Source: Glandiceps talaboti
Lineage: Eukaryota; Hemichordata; Enteropneusta; Spengelidae
Direction of reading: 5' to 3'
Assembly: GCF_964340395.1 (NCBI RefSeq)
Contig: NC_135559.1
Span: forward strand, 22,369,121 to 22,433,120
DNA: 64,000 bases
Below, in pieces: positions 59,201 to 64,000 of this stretch; within the stretch, counting starts at the first letter, position 1, and each line of letters opens with the position of its first letter. The position numbers and the translations under genes are program-made. The notes beneath the pieces were generated by a model. The model was given only the letters and a program-made list of their open reading frames with translations. It ran no database searches and was not told the origin of the DNA.

Positions 59201-59307
59201 TTACAGTCACATCAAAACTCTTCTGAATGACAAGAAACTATTTGATGAACAATTGGAGAAGGAGAAAGAATTGCACAGTCAGAGGATCAATGGTATTTTA
59301 GTACAAT
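49580..59307 (+). CDS. ENOX: ENOX (ecto-NOX disulfide-thiol exchanger), six internal exons, partial gene
   Basis: Exons: 49,580-49,726; 51,606-51,860; 52,016-52,222; 52,832-53,065; 54,832-54,943; 59,207-59,307. All introns start GT and end AG, and codon phase is conserved through every junction (phase 1 for the first four introns, 2 for the fifth, 1 at the last donor). The joined frame has no stop. It covers a Gly/Pro-rich region ending in PPPPPPD, an RNA-recognition motif (VFIGGLP and NFCHIRF as RNP2 and RNP1, RLHVDFAQARDD at its end), and a helical region. In the family these proteins are secreted or cell-surface hydroquinone (NADH) oxidases with protein disulfide-thiol exchange activity. 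The start codon, and the downstream coiled coil with the reported active-site motifs, are outside the part seen. Confidence 0.93.
49767..49900. repeat. 21-bp minisatellite in ENOX intron
   Basis: About six degenerate units of AGTCAGGTGACATGAATACA plus G, becoming more regular towards the right. Confidence 0.85.
50142..50216. repeat. (GT)n microsatellite
   Basis: Imperfect GT tract with GC and TA interruptions. Confidence 0.95.
50470..50700. repeat. Two relic units of the octamer satellite
   Basis: Each has GATGATCCCAT, TATGCAAATT and TGYGTCTTTTTGGT, the same order as in the 22.6-25.9 kb array, but with extra sequence between (CCAAAACTAC, CAGATTGGG). Confidence 0.8.
50925..51123. repeat. Tandem duplication in ENOX intron
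   Basis: GCAAATATGCCTAGTAACAA, CCCATAGCAATAGCCAAAT and GTGAATAA(A/C)GATT recur about 106 bp apart. Confidence 0.85.
51606..51860 (+). CDS. ENOX: ENOX exon 2 of this window
   Basis: 255 bp, preceded by CAATTTTCAG and followed by GTAAGG. Phase 1 on both sides. Encodes a Gly/Met/Trp-rich stretch (SFGAIESWSNPTGSWG), a run of six prolines, and KSCTLFPPVPG, which matches the segment just before the RRM in ENOX proteins. Confidence 0.93.
52016..52222 (+). CDS. ENOX: ENOX exon 3: most of the RNA-recognition motif
   Basis: 207 bp, after TTCAACAG and before GTAAGA. It encodes RTTRERPPGCRTVFIGGLP and continues through FERCGGITSIR to NFCHIRFENELCVDNAIYLSG. VFIGGLP is RNP2 and NFCHIRF is RNP1. The RERPPGC lead-in and these blocks identify ENOX rather than a general RNA-binding protein. 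Confidence 0.96.
52832..53065 (+). CDS. ENOX: ENOX exon 4: end of RRM and charged helix
   Basis: 234 bp, after TTGATATTAG and before GTATGA. Encodes YRVRLG, then RLHVDFAQARDDLYEYEC, a run of charged helix, and RPPSPQPIIHYSEHESSLL. The HVDFAQARDD and PPSP..HYSEHE blocks are ENOX signatures. Confidence 0.96.
53363..54690 (-). mobile_element. pogo/Tigger-like DNA transposon remnant
   Basis: The left end is CAGTAAAACGTCGATTATTA. The right end, reverse-complemented, is CAGTAAAACATCGATTATCC. TA flanks both ends (53,361-53,362 and 54,691-54,692), as for the Tc1/mariner superfamily. Inside both ends TTCGGATAT-type strings recur, possible transposase-binding sites. A minus-strand frame (54,168-53,851) encodes the C-terminus of a transposase. 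At 1.33 kb it lacks the DNA-binding and catalytic parts. Confidence 0.85.
53851..54168 (-). pseudogene. pogo-like transposase C-terminal fragment with PIP box
   Basis: A 105-codon frame ending at 53,851. The reliable part begins near SRKESSLDRETEDKEN. It then has CLLWLESQPDCEPTQLLLLR, a helix pair typical of the C-terminus of pogo/Tigger transposases, and ends in QKPLTSFF and a stop. QxxLxxFF is the PCNA-binding (PIP) box, reported at the C-terminus of Drosophila pogo transposase. The N-terminal ~30 residues of the frame look unrelated. The helix-turn-helix DNA-binding domain and the DDD catalytic core are missing. Confidence 0.7.
54832..54943 (+). CDS. ENOX: ENOX exon 5 with the amplified donor
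   Basis: 112 bp, after GTTGTGTTGCAG and before GTAAGT. Enters in phase 1 and leaves in phase 2. Encodes ADETFAMSVQTLATWLERGD and TFYSMIQSSN, matching the helical region after the RRM in ENOX. The last 17 bases (ATACAGTCATCAAATAG) and the donor are the founder of the 60-bp array that follows. The next exon completes Ser in SSNSHIK. Confidence 0.95.
54944..58604. repeat. 60-bp minisatellite made of exon 5 end plus 5' splice site, about 61 copies
   Basis: Each unit contains the last 17 bases of exon 5 (ATACAGTYATCAAATAG), the donor GTAAGT and about 37 bp of intron. There is one copy per 60 bp from 54,944 on, with two units shortened by 2 bp (near 55,320 and 55,800). The donor hexamer is intact in all units; the last has GTAAGA. 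Variation sits mostly at T/C in AGTYATC and A/G in TCATRCAG. The array fills most of the 4.26-kb intron 5. Confidence 0.97.
58980..59118. repeat. (GATTCT/AATTCT)n hexanucleotide tract
   Basis: Mixed GATTCT and AATTCT hexamers just upstream of exon 6. They give Ile/Arg and Ile/Leu artefact ORFs. Confidence 0.93.
59207..59307 (+). CDS. ENOX: ENOX exon 6 of this window
   Basis: 101 bp, after TTTGTTTTTACAG and before GTAAGT. Encodes SHIKTLLNDKKLFDEQLEKE and on to INGILVQ, a charged helix that starts the coiled region of ENOX. It leaves in phase 1, so the coding sequence continues to the right of the window. Confidence 0.94.
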
Positions 59308-59576
59308 GTAAGTATTCTATTAGAAATACATGTATTACAACAACAAGTATGTATGATAGGATCTCCATGGTAATTGCACAGTGAAAACAGTACATACAAA
59401 GATGTATGTGATAAAACTGGTATATATGTAATATGATCAAGAGTAAGTAATCAGTAATTTTACATGTTGCCACGGTGATGTGGTATCCAAGCCACAAACT
59501 TTACAGCAAGTTGATTCTCAAACTTGAAAGTTAATCCAAATTAGAAATACATAATAGGATTACAATAAAACAATAC

Positions 59577-62500
59577 ATCATTACAATTGATAATTAGACA
59601 GGTACTAAGAAATTAACGAGTATCATCATTACAATTGATAATTAGACAGGTACTAAGAAATTAACGAGTATCATCATTACAATTGATAATTAGACAGGTA
59701 CTAAGAAATTAACGAGTATCATCATTACAATTGATAATTAGACAGGTACTAAGAAATTAATGAGTATCATCATTACAATTGATAATTAGACAGGTACTAA
59801 GAAATTAACGAGTACCATCATTACAATTGATAATTAGACAGGGACTAAGAAATTAACGAGTACCATCATTACAATTGATAATTAGACAGGGACTAAGAAA
59901 TTAACGAGTACCATCATTACAATTGATAATTAGACAGGGACTAAGAAATTAACGAGTACCATCATTACAATTGATAATTAGACAGGGACTAAGAAATTAA
60001 CGAGTACCATCATTACAATTGATAATTAGACAGGGACTAAGAAATTAACGGGTACCATCATTACAATTGATAATTAGACAGGGACTAAGAAATTAACGAG
60101 TACCATCATTACAATTGATAATTAGACAGGGACTAAGAAATTAACGAGTACCATCATTACATTGATAATTAGACAGGGACTAAGAAATTAACGAGTATCA
60201 TCATTACAATTGATAATTAGACAGGGACTAAGAAATTAACGGGTACCATCATTACAATTGATAATTAGACAGGGACTAAGAAATTAACGAGTATCATCAT
60301 TACAATTGATAATTAGACAGGGACTAAGAAATTAACGGGTATCATCATTACAATTGATAATTAGACAGGGACTAAGAAATTAACGAGTATCATCATTACA
60401 ATTGATAATTAGACAGGGACTAAGAAATTAACGAGTACCATCATTACAATTGATAATTAGACAGGGACTAAGAAATTAACGAGTATCATCATTACAATTG
60501 ATAATTAGACAGGGACTAAGAAATTAACGAGTATCATCATTACAATTGATAATTAGACAGGGACTAAGAAATTAACGAGTATCATCATTACAATTGATAA
60601 TTAGACAGGTACCAAGAAATTAACGAGTATCATCATTACAATTGATAATTAGACAGGGACTAAGAAATTAACGAGTATCATCATTACAATTGATAATTAG
60701 ACAGGGACTAAGAAATTAACGAGTATCATCATTACAATTGATAATTAGACAGGGACTAAGAAATTAACGAGTACCATCATTACAATTGATAATTAGACAG
60801 GGACTAAGAAGTTAACGAGTATCATCATTACAATTGATAATTAGACAGGGACTAAGAAATTAACGAGTATCATCATTACAATTGATAATTAGACAGGGAC
60901 TAAGAAATTAACGAGTATCATCATTGCAATTGATAATTAGACAGGTACTAAGAAATTAACGAGTACCATCATTACAATTGATAATTAGACAGGTACTAAG
61001 AAATTAACGAGTACCATCATTACAATTGATAATTAGACAGGTACTAAGAAATTAACGAGTACCATCATTACAATTGATAATTAGACAGGGACTAAGAAAT
61101 TAACGAATACCATCATTACAATTGATAATTAGACAGGTACTAAGAAATTAACGAGTACCATCATTACAATTGATAATTAGACAGGTACTAAGAAATTAAC
61201 GAGTATCATCATTACAATTGATAATTAGACAGGTACTAAGAAATTAACGAGTATCATCATTACAATTGATAATTAGACAGGTACTAAGAAATTAACGAGT
61301 ATCATCATTACAATTGATAATTAGACAGGTACTAAGAAATTAACGAGTACCATCATTACAATTGATAATTAGACAGGGACTAAGAAATTAACGGGTACCA
61401 TCATTACAATTGATAATTAGACAGGGACTAAGAAATTAACGGGTACCATCATTACAATTGATAATTAGACAGGGACTAAGAAATTAACGAGTATCATCAT
61501 TACAATTGATAATTAGACAGGGACTAAGAAATTAACGGGTACCATCATTACAATTGATAATTAGGCAGGGACTAAGAAATTAACGAGTATCATCATTACA
61601 ATTGATAATTAGACAGGGACTAAGAAATTAACGAGTACCATCATTACAATTGATAATTAGACAGGGACTAAGAAATTAACGAGTATCATCATTACAATTG
61701 ATAATTAGACAGGTACTAAGAAATTAACGAGTACCATCATTACAATTGATAATTAGACAGGGACTAAGAAATTAACGAGTATCATCATTGCAATTGATAA
61801 TTAGACAGGTACTAAGAAATTAACGAGTACCATCATTACAATTGATAATTAGACAGGTACTAAGAAATTAACGAGTACCATCATTACAATTGATAATTAG
61901 ACAGGTACTAAGAAATTAACGAGTACCATCATTACAATTGATAATTAGACAGGGACTAAGAAATTAACGAATACCATCATTACAATTGATAATTAGACAG
62001 GTACTAAGAAATTAACGAGTACCATCATTACAATTGATAATTAGACAGGTACTAAGAAATTAACGAGTATCATCATTACAATTGATAATTAGACAGGTAC
62101 TAAGAAATTAACGAGTATCATCATTACAATTGATAATTAGACAGGTACTAAGAAATTAACGAGTATCATCATTACAATTGATAATTAGACAGGTACTAAG
62201 AAATTAACGAGTACCATCATTACAATTGATAATTAGACAGGGACTAAGAAATTAACGGGTACCATCATTACAATTGATAATTAGACAGGGACTAAGAAAT
62301 TAACGGGTACCATCATTACAATTGATAATTAGACAGGGACTAAGAAATTAACGAGTATCATCATTACAATTGATAATTAGACAGGGACTAAGAAATTAAC
62401 GGGTACCATCATTACAATTGATAATTAGGCAGGGACTAAGAAATTAACGAGTATCATCATTACAATTGATAATTAGACAGGGACTAAGAAATTAACGAGT

Positions 62501-63619
62501 ACCATCATTACAATTGATAATTAGACAGGGACTAAGAAATTAACGAGTATCATCATTACAATTGATAATTAGACAGGTACTAAGAAATTAACGAGTACCA
62601 TCATTACAATTGATAATTAGACAGGGACCAAGAAATTAACGAGTATCATCATTACAATTGATAATTAGACAGGGACTAAGAAATTAACGAGTATCATCAT
62701 TACAATTGATAATTAGACAGGGACTAAGAAATTAACGAGTATCATCATTACAATTGATAATTAGACAGGTACTAAGAAATTAACGAGTATCATCATTACA
62801 ATTGATAATTAGACAGGTACTAAGAAATTAACGAGTACCATCATTACAATTGATAATTAGACAGGGACTAAGAAATTAACGAGTATCATCATTACAATTG
62901 ATAATTAGACAGGTACTAAGAAATTAACGAGTACCATCATTACAATTGATAATTAGACAGGGACTAAGAAATTAACGAGTACCATCATTACAATTGATAA
63001 TTAGACAGGGACTAAGAAATTAACGAGTATCATCATTACAATTGATAATTAGACAGGGACTAAGAAATTAACGAGTATCATCATTACAATTGATAATTAG
63101 ACAGGTACTAAGAAATTAACGAGTATCATCATTACAATTGATAATTAGACAGGTACTAAGAAATTAACGAGTATCATCATTACAATTGATAATTAGACAG
63201 GTACTAAGAAATTAACGAGTATCATCATTACAATTGATAATTAGACAGGTACTAAGAAATTAACGAGTATCATCATTACAATTGATAATTAGACAGGTAC
63301 TAAGAAATTAACGAGTATCATCATTACAATTGATAATTAGACAGGGACTAAGAAATTAACGAGTACCATCATTACAATTGATAATTAGACAGGTACTAAG
63401 AAATTAACGAGTACCATCATTACAATTGATAATTAGACAGGTACTAAGAAATTAACGAGTATCATCATTACAATTGATAATTAGACAGGTACTAAGAAAT
63501 TAACGAGTACCATCATTACAATTGATAATTAGACAGGTACTAAGAAATTAACGAGTATCATCATTACAATTGATAATTAGACAAGGACTAAGAAATTAAT
63601 GAGAACCATCATTACAATT
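59577..63619. repeat. 48-bp minisatellite, about 84 units, in the following ENOX intron
   Basis: The unit reads CATCATTACAATTGATAATT, AGACAGGGACTAAGAAATTA and ACGAGTAC. Three sites vary: AGTAYC, CAGGKACT and ACGRGT. One unit lost a base near 60,160. Rare variants (CATTGCAATT, ACGAATACC, TTAGGCAGG) recur at exactly 864 bp, revealing an 18-unit duplication. Confidence 0.97.
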
Positions 63620-63860
63620 TCTAGTAAAAAATCTTTCGTATTAAATATGTGAGTATATGTTTTCTAAAATCCTGTGTCACTATGCAACCATAACAACATA
63701 GTGTAGTTCAGTCACAACCTTATCTAAATCCGGTCATGACAGGGTTGACAATGAAACACCCTGTCCCCCCCCCCCACCCTTGGCCATACATACATGTGAT
63801 AATTGCTAAAATTAGTTGTTTATATGTTATTAGGATTATTAATCTGATTTAGCTCCAGAA

Positions 63861-64000
63861 CTCCCTAAGGTATTTCAGAAAGTTAGACAATTCTCTAAGG
63901 TAGTTCAGATAGTTAGCGAATTCCCTAAGGTAGTTCAGATAGTTAGACAATTCCCTAAGGTAGTTCAGATTGTTAGGGAATTCCCTAAGGTAGTTCAGAT
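63861..64000. repeat. 30-bp minisatellite, continues beyond the window
   Basis: About 4.6 units of CCCTAAGGTAGTTCAGATAG plus TTAGACAATT, more regular towards the right edge. Confidence 0.92.

Overview
The window is nuclear DNA of a multicellular animal. It is AT-rich and repeat-dense, and its coding exons are bounded by GT/AG splice sites. One host gene can be named with confidence: ENOX, the ecto-NOX disulfide-thiol exchanger family. Six internal exons lie on the + strand between 49,580 and 59,307, and both ends of the gene are outside what I can see. The mixture of non-LTR elements of several clades, cut-and-paste element remnants, foldback elements and very large minisatellites fits a marine invertebrate such as a hemichordate, cephalochordate or lophotrochozoan. 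The sequence alone does not fix the species.

Layout. 0.4-2.1 kb: a 42-bp minisatellite of 41 units. 2.3-9.5 kb: a decayed LINE whose 3' UTR was split by a young, internally deleted LTR element on the minus strand, with 700-bp LTRs that read as identical and a CTTT target duplication. 9.5-12.8 kb: mostly unassigned. 12.8-15.8 kb and 33.6-36.5 kb: two closely similar copies of a 3-kb foldback element whose inverted arms are built from a 14-bp minisatellite. 17.2-20.6 kb: a second decayed LINE on the minus strand. 20.9-21.8 kb: a CCAAT/TATA promoter-like stretch ahead of an unrecognised 213-codon ORF. 22.6-25.9 kb: a satellite rich in the octamer ATGCAAAT. 26.4-27.5 kb: another foldback element. 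28.06-28.47 kb: three phase-compatible candidate exons of an unrecognised gene. 28.5-33.1 kb: two diverged copies of a 1.2-kb block flanking a 51-bp minisatellite. 37.1-41.8 kb: a young L1/Tx1-type LINE with a perfect 14-bp target duplication and one nonsense codon in its endonuclease. 41.8-49.5 kb: several small inverted-repeat elements and TCA microsatellites.

49.6 kb to the end: ENOX. Its introns hold a pogo-like element (53.4-54.7 kb), a 60-bp minisatellite that has amplified the end of exon 5 together with its 5' splice site about 61 times (54.9-58.6 kb), and a 4-kb array of 48-bp units (59.6-63.6 kb).

The most unusual feature is the splice-site minisatellite. The authentic donor of ENOX exon 5 is followed by about 61 nearly identical copies of itself, and using any of them would read into an in-frame stop. 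Most of the rest is transposable elements and tandem arrays. Exon boundaries and repeat counts were read by eye; no alignment or database search was run.
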